DNA of 23,778 nt from Nonomuraea sp. (GCA_013362835.1 JABFVJ010000065.1:1-23778); one strand, 5' to 3'. Shown: positions 6,276-15,334, counted from the stretch's first letter. A program made the numbers and translations. The notes: generated by a model not told the origin, from the sequence alone.

Positions 6276-9179
6276 GTGCTGGTACACGGGGTCTGGGCGG
6301 CCGGCGAGCTCGCCTTCTGGGCGGAGCGGCCGGCGACCACCCCGCCCCGCCCCGGCAGGGGCGTCGGAGCTCGGGTTCATCCCTTCGCAATGCCGGGGGA
6401 CGAGCTGGCCGCCGGGCTCGGGCTGGAGGGCGCGCCGGGCCGGACGTTGGAGTTGCTGCTGCCCGGCTCGGCGAAAGGGCCGTTGCCCTCGCCCGAGACC
6501 GGGCTGGCGCCGGAGGTGGTCAGGCCGCGGCTGCTGCTGTGGGAGGTGCCCGCGGTCGTCCCGCCGGTCGCCGAGGCGCCGCGCGTTCTCGGCGAGCACG
6601 CCGCCACGGCCACCGTCCGCCACTGGGCCGCCGTCGCCGCCTTCGCCCGCGACCTGGTACGCCGCGGCCGCGTCATCCCGCAACTCGTCCCCATGGCCCC
6701 GAACGCCACGGGGACCGCTGACGGACCCGGCGCGTCGGCGCTGTGGCGGCCGGTGGTGACCGGGGAGGACGCCGGCTACTTCAGGGACCTGGCCCTCGCC
6801 ATGCCCCCCGCCTGCCGCACCTCGGCCGCCGAGCGCCCCGCCTCCGAGGTGCTGCTGGAGGCGCTGGAGGCGTTCACCGACGCGCTCGTACGGCAGGCGG
6901 CCGGGCCCCTCGTCACCCGGCCCAGCACGCCCCAGGAGCGGTGGCTGGCCGCGCTCACCGGTGATCCGGCCTGCCCCGACGTACCGGAGCTGCGCGAGGA
7001 GCTGGAACGGTGGCGGCGGAGCGTGACGACGGCAGAGGGGGCGACGCGCGTGTGCTTCCGCCTCCTCGAACCGGCCGGCTCCGACGACTGGCGGGTCGAG
7101 CTGGCGTTGCAGGCCGCCGACGACCCCAGCCTGTACGTCCCCGCCACCCACGTCTGGGCAGGCGAGAAGGCCCTGCCCGGCAGACCGGAACGCGAGCTCC
7201 TGGCCGGCCTGGGCCGCGCGGTACGGCTCTACCCGGAGCTCGACCGCGCCCTGCGCGTCCCCGAGCCGAGCGAGCTGACGCTGGACACGGCGGGCGCGTT
7301 CGGGTTCCTGCGGCAGGCCGCGCCGCTGCTCCAGGCGGCCGGGTTCGGGGTGCAGCTCCCCCGCTGGGCGGGCCGTACGCGGCTCGGGCTCAAGCTCACC
7401 ACCAGGACCAAGACGCAGTCGGCGGCGGCCGGGCAGGGGTTCGGGCTGCGGGAGCTGGTGGACTTCCGGGTCGACCTCGCGGTGGGCGAGGAGACGATCA
7501 GCGAGGCGGAGCTGGCCGAGCTGGCCAGGCTCAAGGTGCCGCTGGTGCGCGTACGCGGCCAGTGGGTGGAGCTGGACGACCGGCAGCTCAAGGCGGCGCT
7601 GCGGGCCGTGGAGGGCGTACGCGCGGGCGAGGCGGCGGCGGCCGACATCCTGCGTCACGTCGTCCAGGGCGACGACGAGCTGCCGCTGCTGGAGGTCGAC
7701 GCCGACGGGGTGCTCGGCGACCTGCTGTCGGGCCAGGCCGAGCGGCGGCTCGTCCCGCTCGCGACGCCGCCGGGGCTCGACGCCGTGCTGCGGCCGTACC
7801 AGGAGCGGGGTCTGGCGTGGCTGAGCTTCCTGTCGGAGCTGGGGCTCGGCGGGGTGCTGGCCGACGACATGGGGCTGGGCAAGACGATCACCACGCTGGC
7901 GCTGCTCGTCCACGAACGGGCCACGACGCCCACGCTGCTGGTCTGCCCGATGTCGCTGATCGGCAACTGGCAGCGGGAGGCCGCCAGGTTCGCGCCGGGC
8001 CTGCGCGTCTACGCGCACCACGGGCCGGGCCGCGACGCAGCCCGCATCGCGGAGGCCGACCTGGTGATCACCACGTACGGCACCGCGCAACGCGACCTGG
8101 AGACCCTGCGCGGGCACGAGTGGCGCAGGGTCGTCTGCGACGAGGCCCAGGCGATCAAGAACAGCGGCACCCTCCAGTCCCAGGCCGTACGCGCGATCCC
8201 CACGGGCACCCGCCTCGCCCTGACCGGCACCCCGGTCGAGAACCATCTCGCCGAGCTCTGGTCGATCATGGAGTTCGCCAACCCGGGGCTGCTCGGCCCG
8301 CGTTCGCGGTTCAGGACCCGCTTCCAGGAGCCCATCGAGGCCCGCCAGGACGAGCAGGCCGCCGAGGCGCTGAAGCGGGCGACGGGCCCGTTCATCCTCC
8401 GCCGCCTCAAGACCGACAAGTCCATCATCTCCGATCTGCCGGAGAAGATGGAGGTCAAGGAGTGGTGCCCGCTCACCCCCGAGCAGGCCACGCTCTACCA
8501 GGCGGTCGTCGACGACATGCTGGCCAGGATCGACGACAGCGAGGGCATCGAGCGGCGCGGCCTGGTGCTGTCGGCCATGGCCAGGCTCAAACAGGTCTGC
8601 AACCACCCGGCCCACCTGCTCAAGGACGGCTCCCGCCTGGCCGGCAGGTCGGGCAAGCTGGCCCGCCTGGAGCAGCTGGCGGAGGAGATCCTGGCCGAGG
8701 GCGAGAAGGCGCTGCTGTTCACCCAGTACTCCGAGTTCGGGACCATGCTCCAGCCCTACCTCGCGCAGCGGCTCGACCGCCCGGTGTTGTGGCTGCACGG
8801 CGGCCTGCCCAAGAAGACCAGAGACCGCCTGGTCGACCGTTTCCAGCACGACGAGGAGCCGATGTTGTTCCTGCTGTCGCTGAAGGCGGCCGGCGTCGGG
8901 CTCAACCTGACGGCGGCCAACCACGTGATCCACGTCGACCGCTGGTGGAACCCGGCCGTCGAGGACCAGGCCACCGACCGCGCCTTCCGCATCGGGCAGC
9001 GCAGGAACGTCCAGGTGCGCAAGCTGATCTGCGCGGGCACCCTGGAAGAGCGCGTCGACGAGATGATCGAGCGCAAGAAGGCGCTGGCCGAACGCGTGGT
9101 CGGCACGGGAGAAGACTGGCTGACCGACCTGTCCACCGACGAGCTGCGCGAGGTGTTCCGCCTCACGGGAGGGACGTGA
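6276..9179 (+). CDS. SNF2-family DEAD/DEAH-box helicase (HelZ-like)
   Basis: A 967-aa protein close in length and plan to the mycobacterial HelZ (Rv2101) type. The N-terminal half is the SNF2-associated region of bacterial SNF2 proteins. The ATPase core begins near residue 505. Walker A is DDMGLGKT at about 530-537, the DEAQ box (CDEAQAIKN) at about 621, and motif III LTGTPVEN at about 649. The second RecA lobe has LFTQYSEFG, LHGGLPKKTRDRLVDRF, then AAGVGLNLTAANHVIHVDRWWNP and motif VI QATDRAFRIGQ near residue 900. All ATPase motifs are intact. Such enzymes translocate on double-stranded DNA and remodel protein-DNA complexes; the bacterial role is poorly defined. The start follows the family's typical opening (MLVHGVWAAGELAFWAE). 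It is followed immediately by a SWIM zinc-finger gene, a recurring pair. Confidence 0.95.
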   Translation: MLVHGVWAAGELAFWAERPATTPPRPGRGVGARVHPFAMPGDELAAGLGLEGAPGRTLELLLPGSAKGPLPSPETGLAPEVVRPRLLLWEVPAVVPPVAEAPRVLGEHAATATVRHWAAVAAFARDLVRRGRVIPQLVPMAPNATGTADGPGASALWRPVVTGEDAGYFRDLALAMPPACRTSAAERPASEVLLEALEAFTDALVRQAAGPLVTRPSTPQERWLAALTGDPACPDVPELREELERWRRSVTTAEGATRVCFRLLEPAGSDDWRVELALQAADDPSLYVPATHVWAGEKALPGRPERELLAGLGRAVRLYPELDRALRVPEPSELTLDTAGAFGFLRQAAPLLQAAGFGVQLPRWAGRTRLGLKLTTRTKTQSAAAGQGFGLRELVDFRVDLAVGEETISEAELAELARLKVPLVRVRGQWVELDDRQLKAALRAVEGVRAGEAAAADILRHVVQGDDELPLLEVDADGVLGDLLSGQAERRLVPLATPPGLDAVLRPYQERGLAWLSFLSELGLGGVLADDMGLGKTITTLALLVHERATTPTLLVCPMSLIGNWQREAARFAPGLRVYAHHGPGRDAARIAEADLVITTYGTAQRDLETLRGHEWRRVVCDEAQAIKNSGTLQSQAVRAIPTGTRLALTGTPVENHLAELWSIMEFANPGLLGPRSRFRTRFQEPIEARQDEQAAEALKRATGPFILRRLKTDKSIISDLPEKMEVKEWCPLTPEQATLYQAVVDDMLARIDDSEGIERRGLVLSAMARLKQVCNHPAHLLKDGSRLAGRSGKLARLEQLAEEILAEGEKALLFTQYSEFGTMLQPYLAQRLDRPVLWLHGGLPKKTRDRLVDRFQHDEEPMLFLLSLKAAGVGLNLTAANHVIHVDRWWNPAVEDQATDRAFRIGQRRNVQVRKLICAGTLEERVDEMIERKKALAERVVGTGEDWLTDLSTDELREVFRLTGGT

Positions 9180-9181
9180 GC

Positions 9182-9952
9182 ATGCCCGACTGGTACGACG
9201 GCGGCCCCATCGAGGTCGAGGGCGGCCTGCGGGCGCGGTCGAGGCGCGGCAGCATCGGCTCGACCTGGTGGTCCAGGCGCTTCATCGACATCCTGGAACG
9301 CGTCTGCGACAAGGGCCGCCTCTCGCGCGGCCGCGCGTACGCCCGTAAGGGCCAGGTGCTGTCCATCGACCTGTCCGCGGGGCTGGTCGAGGCGGCCGTC
9401 CAGGGGTCGCGGCCCGACCCGTACGAGGTCGTGATCAGGATCGCCGCCTACGGCGAGGAGTTGTGGGCCACGCTTGAGGAGGCCGTGGCCGCGCAGGCGG
9501 GTTACCGGGCCAGGCTGCTGGCCGGGGAGATGCCGGCCGAGATCGAGGAGCTGTTCGCGGCGCTCGGCGTCGACCTGTTCCCGCGCGACCTGGACATGGA
9601 GTGCTCGTGCCCCGACTGGGGGTTCCCGTGCAAGCACCTGTCGGCCGTGCTCTACCTGCTGGCCGAGTCGTTCGACGACGATCCGTTCCTGGTGCTGGCC
9701 TGGCGCGGGCGCACCCGCGAGCAGCTGCTCGGCTCGCTGGCCGACGACCCGGCGGAGGCCGATCCGCTGCTGGTCGAGGACGTGCCGTTCGCCGACCGGC
9801 TGGCCGACTTCTACGCCCCCGGCGCCACGGCCCACCGCCCCGAACGCCGTCACACGGCCGACGCCCCCGACCTGCTGCTGCGCGTCTTCCCGCCGCCCGG
9901 CGACCTCGCACGAACGCTGGCGCCCGCCTACCGGGCGTTCGCCGAGCGGTGA
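9182..9952 (+). CDS. SWIM zinc-finger protein
   Basis: A 256-aa protein with the SWIM motif C-x-C-x6-C-x-H as CSCPDWGFPCKH. The zinc ligands are Cys141, Cys143, Cys150 and His152. The N-terminus has GSTWWSRRFIDILER and RGRAYARKGQV, a block typical of actinobacterial SWIM proteins beside SNF2 helicases. SWIM domains bind DNA or protein partners, so it may guide or regulate the helicase (inference from pairing). I chose ATG 9182 because GGGAGG at 9168-9173 is eight bases away. The GTG at 9176 overlaps the helicase stop (GTGA) but would leave only two bases of spacing. The C-terminal third has no recognised domain. The gene ends one base before the convergent lipid kinase gene. Confidence 0.9.
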   Translation: MPDWYDGGPIEVEGGLRARSRRGSIGSTWWSRRFIDILERVCDKGRLSRGRAYARKGQVLSIDLSAGLVEAAVQGSRPDPYEVVIRIAAYGEELWATLEEAVAAQAGYRARLLAGEMPAEIEELFAALGVDLFPRDLDMECSCPDWGFPCKHLSAVLYLLAESFDDDPFLVLAWRGRTREQLLGSLADDPAEADPLLVEDVPFADRLADFYAPGATAHRPERRHTADAPDLLLRVFPPPGDLARTLAPAYRAFAER

Positions 9953-9953
9953 G

Positions 9954-10892
9954 TCAGCGGTCCTCGAAGGAGTCGGGGACCATCACGCGCACGCCGTTGG
10001 GCACCACGCGGAGCCTGATCGGGGTGCGCAGGCGCACCTCGCCGTCGACGTCGGCGGCCATCGGCGGGTCGGTCTCCAGCAACATCTCGCGCCCGACCAC
10101 GAACGGGCCGCCCGCGAGGCTGCGCCAGCGGCCGGTGGTCGCGCGCAGCAGCGTCTCGCCGAGCAGCCGCAGCTTCTTGCCCGAGCCGAGCTGGTAGGCG
10201 ACGAGCATGCCGTTGTCGATGCTGATGTCTCTTGCCACCTGCCAGCCGCCGTGGAAGCGGCCGTTGGCGATGTTGAGCTGGTGGGTGAGCAGCTCGTGGC
10301 GCTGCCCCTCGACCGTGATGTACGCCCGGAAGGGCCGGTGGCCCGGCAGGATCGTCAGCGCCGTCAGCGGGTAGGCCGGACGCCCGACGATCCGCTTGAG
10401 CCACGGCTTGACCTTGCCCGCCACCTCGACCGAGACCCCGAAGCTGGCCAGGTTGGCGAACGGCCGGTCGTCGGCCATGCCGAGATCGATGTCGGCCACC
10501 TTGCCGGTGGAGAACACCCTGATCGCCCCGGCGAGGTCGAGCGGCAGGCCGAGGCTTCTGGCGAAGTTGTTGGTGGTGCCGAGCGGCAGCACGCCGAGCG
10601 CCACGTCGCGGTGGGCGACGTGGCGCACGGCCGAGGAGAGCGTGCCGTCGCCGCCGCCCACGATCAGCAGGTCGGGGTCGGTGGCGAGGGCGGTGTCGAG
10701 CAGGTCGCGCAGCCGCTTGGGGTTGTAGACCGACAGCTCGGCCAGCGGCTCGAACCCGAGGTTGTGGAGCTGCTCGATGACTTCGAAGTAGTGGCGGCGA
10801 CCACGGCGCGAGCGAGTGTTCACCACCACGGCCACCCGGCGATCCCGCCGGATCGCCTCAGTGTGCTCGATCTTGGTGCGCAGTTCGCTCAT
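9954..10892 (-). CDS. Diacylglycerol/sphingosine kinase family lipid kinase
   Basis: A 312-aa cytoplasmic or peripheral membrane enzyme of the DAGK catalytic family (YegS/DgkB-like), which phosphorylates diacylglycerol or related lipids with ATP. It shows the N-terminal strand VAVVVNTRSRRG (about residues 20-31), the nucleotide-binding GGGDGT at 79-84, and LGVLPLGTTNNFARSLGLP shortly after, the family signature. The C-terminal beta-sandwich carries DIDLG, ANLASFGVS and a closing AADVDGE. Possible starts are ATG 10892 and ATG 10898. I prefer 10892 because a -10-like TACCAT at 10901-10906 would place the transcript start at or just before it. No Shine-Dalgarno is visible for either. The natural lipid substrate is not determined by sequence. 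Confidence 0.9.
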   Translation of the reverse strand: MSELRTKIEHTEAIRRDRRVAVVVNTRSRRGRRHYFEVIEQLHNLGFEPLAELSVYNPKRLRDLLDTALATDPDLLIVGGGDGTLSSAVRHVAHRDVALGVLPLGTTNNFARSLGLPLDLAGAIRVFSTGKVADIDLGMADDRPFANLASFGVSVEVAGKVKPWLKRIVGRPAYPLTALTILPGHRPFRAYITVEGQRHELLTHQLNIANGRFHGGWQVARDISIDNGMLVAYQLGSGKKLRLLGETLLRATTGRWRSLAGGPFVVGREMLLETDPPMAADVDGEVRLRTPIRLRVVPNGVRVMVPDSFEDR

Positions 10893-10937
10893 GGTCATCA
10901 ATGGTAGGGGCTGGGGACGCCGCCCCGTGCTGTGTCA

Positions 10938-10968
10938 GGAGGGCCGCCGGACGCCCCGGCGGCCCTCC
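10938..10968 (-). terminator. Strong GC-rich hairpin terminator of the M6 protease gene
   Basis: A perfect 13-bp stem (GGAGGGCCGCCGG pairing with its complement at 10956-10968) with a five-base loop starts 8 bases past the protease stop codon. There is no U-tract, which is common for actinobacterial terminators. It separates the protease from the lipid kinase on the same strand. Confidence 0.85.
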
Positions 10969-10975
10969 TTCCGGC

Positions 10976-13726
10976 TTACTTCTTCGGCGGGACGACCTGG
11001 ACGATGGCGCCCAGGTTGCCCGGCAGCGGGGTGATCAGTTTGAACTGCACGCCCAGCGCCTTGCCCTCGTCACCGGGGTTGCCGGACCCGGCGACGTTGC
11101 CGCCGCCGAGGTCGGTCCCGTACAGCTCGGTGGCGGGGGTGCCGTCCAGGTGCACCACGCGGGTGCTGTACGGCTGGTCGCCCTTGCTCGGGACCACGAC
11201 GGAGGCGTCGAAGTCGCGGTAGTACAGCGAGCCGTCCTGCAGCTCAAGGCCCGGGTACCAGGTCTTGGCGTCGGTGAAGTTCGGCACGCCCTTGAGCGCG
11301 GGGATGGTGGTGCAGTACTCGGAGAACGGCTCGTCGGCCGCCTCCAGGCACTCCTTCAGCGGGTACGTCTTGCCGAAGGAGAAGGCCGCGTTGGACGACT
11401 GCGTACGGCCTTCCAGGTTCTTGTGCCTGGTCGCGTCCTTCTCGGCGGCGGTGCCGGTGCGGCGCAGCGGGTCGTAGTGCGAGTCCACGACCAGCAGGCT
11501 GCCCTTGGAGCCGATGCTCGGCGGCAGCTCCAGGTTGTTGGCCAGCGAGTTGTTCGTGAACGTCGAGTCGCGGTACCAGACCAGCAGGCCGGGCGCGTTG
11601 TACTTGACCTTCTCGACCTTCCACGCCCCGTCGCGGGAGTAGTTGGTGTCGTAGGCGTACTGCAGGCCCTTGTCGAAGCCGTCGAAGTTACGCCATTCGG
11701 CCAGGTAGAAGCGGGAGATCTCGCGCTCGCCGTTGTTGCGGGTCCAGCCCTGGCCGGCCGTGTTGGTGAACGTGCCGCCGGTGGCCTTCCAGCCGTTGTC
11801 GCCGCCCTCGACGTCGTCGCTCCACACGGAGGTGCCGCCGTTGGTGAGCGAGAAGTCGTCGACGTGCCAGCCGCGCGGCTCGAAGGCGGCGTCGGTGTTG
11901 TAGACGAGGCGGAGCTTGACCGTCTGGCCGGCGAACGGCGTGAGGTTCACGTAGTCGTGCCGCCACTGGCCGCCGGTGTCGCCGGTGAGCCCGTACTTCT
12001 TGTTGCCGAACGTCTTGAGGTTCTTGTTCGGGTCCGGGTAGCCGTCAGGCGTGCTGACCTCGGTGCCGGCCTCGTCGTAGATCTTCTGCTGGGCCCAGGT
12101 CTGGCCGCCGTCGGTCGAGACCTCGACGAAGCCGAAGTCCCAGTCCTGCTCGATCTCGTAGTTGTTCCACATCCACAGCTTGAGATCGGTCCCGGCGGGC
12201 ACCGGCAGGTCGCGGGTGATGCTGATGTTGGCCCAGTCCTGGTCGAGGTTCGACCACCAGGCGTTCGTGCCGCTGTGCGGCTCGATCATCTTCAGCGGCG
12301 TGGAGGCCAGGTTGACCCGGATGCCGTCCTGGGTGAGCTTGGGCGTGCGCGAGGACTGGCCGACCGTGACGAGCTTGGTGGCGTCGCCCGGGTTGAACAC
12401 CTTCGGGTTGGCCCAGCCGAGCACCCACTTGTCCCACAGGCCCATGTGCGTGGGCATGGACTGGAAGATGGGGCCGGAGTGGGAGCCGCTGGACATCAGG
12501 TCCCAGAAGTCCACCGCGGAGCTGGCCTGGCCGGAGGTGTCGTACAGGTCGGGCAGGCCGAGGTCGTGGCCGTACTCGTGGGCGAAGACGCCGACGCCGG
12601 AGTCCTCGGGCTGCACGATGTAGTTGGAGATCTTCTTGTCGCTGCCGGGCACCTGGTAGCCGCCCGCGACCGCGCTGGAGTGCGCCCAGATCGCGTACGT
12701 GCCCTCGGCGCCGCCGTCGGAGGACTTGTCCTTGCCGGCGTGGACCATCACGAGGTGGTCGATGACGCCGTCGGGCTCCAGGAAGTTGCCGTCGCCGTCG
12801 GCGTCGGACACGTCCTCGAGGTCGTAGTCGGCCCACGGGAAGTCCGGCTGGGCCTGGGCGAGGGCGTTGACCGTGTCGATGGCCATCTGGCCGGCGCCGC
12901 GCTCGTTGCTCGGGTGGCCCGACATGTCCTGCACCGCGCCGCCGCAGGCCGCGGCGCCGTAGTACGCCTCGGAGTGCGGGACCTTGATCCAGCCGACCGC
13001 CGAGCCGGTGACGGAGTAGGCGCCCTTGGACAGCTCCTCGTACATCTTCTTCATCGTGAAGCCGGAGATGTCGATGCCGGGCTTGCCGTCGCGGGGGTCC
13101 TTGAGGTCCGTGCGGACGCGCTCGGTGATGCCCTTGTCGGTGTAGAGCATCTTGTTGAAGTGGTCGGTGCTGAAGTCCTTGACCCAGAAGGAGTTGTTGT
13201 CCTTGTGCGGCAGCGTCGCCGGGTCGGGGATGTTGTTGTGCAGCGGACCGTTCTTCAGCGTGCCCGGCGGCTCGACGACGCAGTCGTCCGGGGCGCTGTC
13301 GGTCGTGCGCAGCCGGTTGAACCCGGAGAAGTCGTCGTTCGCCTGCTCGTTGAACTCGACCAGGACGGTCAGGAGCTTGGCGGTACGGGTCTGCTTGGAG
13401 TTCTTGAAGATCCATTCAGCCGGGTTGCGGCCGGTCCTGATCGCCTCGTTCTCGCGGGCGGCGAGGACGCGGGCCGCGGCGGGGTTGCCGCTGACGAACT
13501 TCCTGTCGAACTTCTGCGCCGGCGTGAGCGAGCGGGCCTTGCCCGTGCTCAGGCTGGGCTCCCGCGGGTCCTTCTCGACGCGCGGCGGAGCGTAGTTGAT
13601 GTAGTAGTCCGACGCCGACGGCTGGTAGTTGGCCACGGACGTGGCCTCTGCCGCGGGGACGGACAGGGCGGCGCCAAGGAGGGCGACCACCGGGAACGCG
13701 ACTAACAGGCGCTTTGTGCTTGGCAC
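10976..13726 (-). CDS. Secreted immune inhibitor A-type M6 metalloprotease
   Basis: A 916-aa exported zinc protease. It has a Sec signal peptide (STKRLLVAFPVVALLGAALS, cleavage likely after AEA near residue 28), a propeptide region, and the catalytic motif HEYGHDLGLPD with His383, Glu384 and His387. An Asp-rich calcium-type loop DADGDGNF begins at residue 308, as in InhA proteins. The long C-terminal part, with blocks such as WRHDYVNLTPFAGQTVKLRL and WHVDDFSL, looks like the VEG/MAM-like beta-sandwich region of InhA. The family degrades host or environmental proteins; in a soil actinomycete a nutritional or developmental role is more likely (inference). The GTG start is preceded by GAGAGGG. 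Leucine 8 is encoded by TTA (13703-13705), so translation may depend on bldA tRNA. A terminator follows the gene. Confidence 0.95.
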   Translation of the reverse strand: MPSTKRLLVAFPVVALLGAALSVPAAEATSVANYQPSASDYYINYAPPRVEKDPREPSLSTGKARSLTPAQKFDRKFVSGNPAAARVLAARENEAIRTGRNPAEWIFKNSKQTRTAKLLTVLVEFNEQANDDFSGFNRLRTTDSAPDDCVVEPPGTLKNGPLHNNIPDPATLPHKDNNSFWVKDFSTDHFNKMLYTDKGITERVRTDLKDPRDGKPGIDISGFTMKKMYEELSKGAYSVTGSAVGWIKVPHSEAYYGAAACGGAVQDMSGHPSNERGAGQMAIDTVNALAQAQPDFPWADYDLEDVSDADGDGNFLEPDGVIDHLVMVHAGKDKSSDGGAEGTYAIWAHSSAVAGGYQVPGSDKKISNYIVQPEDSGVGVFAHEYGHDLGLPDLYDTSGQASSAVDFWDLMSSGSHSGPIFQSMPTHMGLWDKWVLGWANPKVFNPGDATKLVTVGQSSRTPKLTQDGIRVNLASTPLKMIEPHSGTNAWWSNLDQDWANISITRDLPVPAGTDLKLWMWNNYEIEQDWDFGFVEVSTDGGQTWAQQKIYDEAGTEVSTPDGYPDPNKNLKTFGNKKYGLTGDTGGQWRHDYVNLTPFAGQTVKLRLVYNTDAAFEPRGWHVDDFSLTNGGTSVWSDDVEGGDNGWKATGGTFTNTAGQGWTRNNGEREISRFYLAEWRNFDGFDKGLQYAYDTNYSRDGAWKVEKVKYNAPGLLVWYRDSTFTNNSLANNLELPPSIGSKGSLLVVDSHYDPLRRTGTAAEKDATRHKNLEGRTQSSNAAFSFGKTYPLKECLEAADEPFSEYCTTIPALKGVPNFTDAKTWYPGLELQDGSLYYRDFDASVVVPSKGDQPYSTRVVHLDGTPATELYGTDLGGGNVAGSGNPGDEGKALGVQFKLITPLPGNLGAIVQVVPPKK

Positions 13727-13740
13727 CAGGAACCCTCTCT

Positions 13741-13757
13741 GCCCGGGATCGCCGGGC
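13741..13757 (-). promoter_or_regulatory. Small hairpin in the protease leader
   Basis: GCCCGG and CCGGGC form a 6-bp stem with a five-base loop, about 15 bases upstream of the protease GTG and directly before its ribosome binding region. It might affect initiation or be incidental in GC-rich DNA. Confidence 0.3.
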
Positions 13758-13785
13758 GCATGGCCATAGGGGTCTGCAATGCCGG

Positions 13786-13815
13786 ACGCTAGAGGGTGAC
13801 TAAACGGGTCGTAAA
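13786..13815 (-). promoter_or_regulatory. Candidate promoter of the M6 protease gene
   Basis: On the minus strand TTTACG (13810-13815) and TAGCGT (13786-13791) are separated by 18 bases, giving a leader of roughly 50 bases that would contain the hairpin. Just upstream, ACGTT and AACGT (around 13818-13832) form an inverted repeat with a five-base spacer that could be an operator. Both calls are weak. Confidence 0.3.
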
Positions 13816-13848
13816 GTACGTTGTTGAAACGTGATCAAACCACGACAT

Positions 13849-14190
13849 TTAAACCAGCAGAATTGCCGCGAACACGCCGCCCGCAATGGCCGCCCCGTAA
13901 CAGAGAATCGCGATCAGCGGATCGAGGCGGGCGATGCCGAGCAGTTCCTCGCTCGTGAACCGGATGCGGTGCGCGGCGTGGAACAGGCAGAGCACGACCA
14001 CCGCGAACAGCGCCGCCCGCACCAGGACGTGGTCGAGCAGCCCGCTCAGGTGCTCGGCGCTCGGCCAGTCGAGCACGCCGAGCGGCATGAGCACCCCGAA
14101 CAGCAGCACGAGCACCGGCAGCAGCAGCGCGGCCACCACTCCCCCGCCGCTGAACAGCAGCCACAGGTACGGCTCCGGCGTGCGTCTCAT
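13849..14190 (-). CDS. frdD: Fumarate reductase membrane subunit D
   Basis: A 113-aa protein with three hydrophobic segments (about residues 12-37, 58-75 and 90-112). It matches the length and layout of FrdD, the smaller membrane anchor and quinone-site subunit of E. coli-type quinol:fumarate reductase. PYLWLLFSGGG near the N-terminus and LFHAAHRIRF (about residues 68-77) resemble the family. The ATG overlaps the frdC stop as ATGA, so translation is coupled. The open frame extends upstream, but that part is antisense-free shadow of frdC and is not the start. Confidence 0.9.
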   Translation of the reverse strand: MRRTPEPYLWLLFSGGGVVAALLLPVLVLLFGVLMPLGVLDWPSAEHLSGLLDHVLVRAALFAVVVLCLFHAAHRIRFTSEELLGIARLDPLIAILCYGAAIAGGVFAAILLV

Positions 14191-14576
14191 CGGAACCCCC
14201 GCAGGACGAAGAAGGCGACGATCGCGGAGACCAGCACCCAGAGCGAGTGGTTGCCGCCCTGGATCATCCAGGCGGGCAGCCGGTAGCCGTCCAGGCGGAC
14301 GACGGTGGCCTTGGGCGCGAGGTTGAGGAAGGTGACGCTGTGGAAACAGGTCGCGACGAGGGCGACCACGTTGATCACGATCATCCACGGCCGGCTCGCG
14401 AGCGCGGTGAACTCCTCGAACGTCCCGTTCACCAGGGCGTCGAGGAGCAGCAGCAGGAACACGACCGTCCAGGCCACGAAGACGCTGGTCAGCTCGCGCA
14501 GCACGAACACCGTGTACGTGCGGCGGCGGGTGAACCAGAGCCCGTCGCGGGGCGGGCGGTAGTCGCGGGCGGTCAC
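14187..14576 (-). CDS. frdC: Fumarate reductase membrane subunit C
   Basis: A 129-aa membrane anchor subunit with three hydrophobic segments. [19 protein letters not shown] covers the start of TM1, then [31 protein letters not shown] carries the conserved H-S-x-x-F-x-x-A-P-K pattern near the quinone site of FrdC. It anchors FrdAB and takes electrons from menaquinol without heme b (family knowledge). The GTG start overlaps the frdB stop as GTGA. Length and motifs are as expected. Confidence 0.92.
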   Translation of the reverse strand: MTARDYRPPRDGLWFTRRRTYTVFVLRELTSVFVAWTVVFLLLLLDALVNGTFEEFTALASRPWMIVINVVALVATCFHSVTFLNLAPKATVVRLDGYRLPAWMIQGGNHSLWVLVSAIVAFFVLRGFR

Positions 14577-15334
14577 CTCTTGCTCCAGGGCAGCACCGAG
14601 CGCAGCGCGGCGGTCAGCTTGTACCGCTGGATGGCCTCGGCCGGGTCCACGTGCTTGGGGCAGACCCGCGTGCACTCCCCGACGAACGTGCACCCCCACA
14701 CCGCCTCGTCCTGGTTGAGCACGTCGAACCGGTCGTCCATGTCCCGCGAGTCCAGGTTGTAGCGCTGGGCCAGCGCGATGGCGGCCGGGCCGAGGAAGTC
14801 GGGGTCGAGCACGTACACCGGGCAGGCCGAGTAGCAGAGCATGCAGTTGATGCACATGCTGTACTGCTTGTACGCCTCCAGCTGCTCGGGCGTCTGGGCG
14901 TACTCGGCGGTCAGCGGCAGCTCCTCGCCCTCCCTGACCAGCCACGGCCGCACCGACGACAGCTTGGCCAGGAACCCGTCGATGTCCACGACCAGGTCCC
15001 TGATCACCGGGAAGCCCTTCAGCGGCTCGATCCTGACCGGCCCCTCGCCGAACTCGGCCAGGAAGGTGCCGCAGGTCAGCCGGGGCTCGCCGTTGACCGT
15101 CATGCCGCACGAGCCGCACACGCCCATCCGGCACGACCAGCGGTAGGACAGGCTGCCGTCGAGCTGGTCCTTGATGTGGTTGAGCCCGTCGAGCACGGCC
15201 CAGTCGTCCATCAGCGGCACGTCGTAGCCCCGCAGGACCGGTTCCTCGTCCTCACCCGGACGGTAGCGGGCGACCTCCAGCCGGATCGTGCGCGTCCCGG
15301 CGGCCCGCCGGACCGCCTCTGTCGTGTCAGTCAC
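14573..15334 (-). CDS. frdB: Fumarate reductase iron-sulfur subunit
   Basis: A 253-aa electron-transfer subunit. The plant-type [2Fe-2S] site is CRMGVCGSC plus a later Cys (Cys68, Cys73, Cys76, Cys88). The [4Fe-4S] site is [12 protein letters not shown] (Cys161, Cys164, Cys167, with Cys171 passing to the [3Fe-4S] cluster). The remaining C-terminal ligands are Cys215, Cys221 and Cys225 in [12 protein letters not shown]. All ligands are present. It passes electrons from menaquinol in FrdCD to the flavin in FrdA. The GTG start at 15334 overlaps the end of frdA by eight bases. Confidence 0.96.
   Translation of the reverse strand: MTDTTEAVRRAAGTRTIRLEVARYRPGEDEEPVLRGYDVPLMDDWAVLDGLNHIKDQLDGSLSYRWSCRMGVCGSCGMTVNGEPRLTCGTFLAEFGEGPVRIEPLKGFPVIRDLVVDIDGFLAKLSSVRPWLVREGEELPLTAEYAQTPEQLEAYKQYSMCINCMLCYSACPVYVLDPDFLGPAAIALAQRYNLDSRDMDDRFDVLNQDEAVWGCTFVGECTRVCPKHVDPAEAIQRYKLTAALRSVLPWSKR

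Noticed and set aside
6159..8933. A 924-codon open frame on the minus strand
   Set aside because: Antisense to the SNF2 helicase, with biased composition and no motifs; the helicase has all ATPase motifs in order.
6276..9952. Antiphage defence island around the SNF2 gene
   Set aside because: SNF2 helicases occur in some defence systems, but here the partner is the common SWIM protein and neighbours are housekeeping genes; no nuclease or methylase is present.
10901..13705. A 934-codon open frame on the plus strand
   Set aside because: Antisense to the M6 protease and rich in Val/Gly/Arg/Leu only; no recognisable domain.
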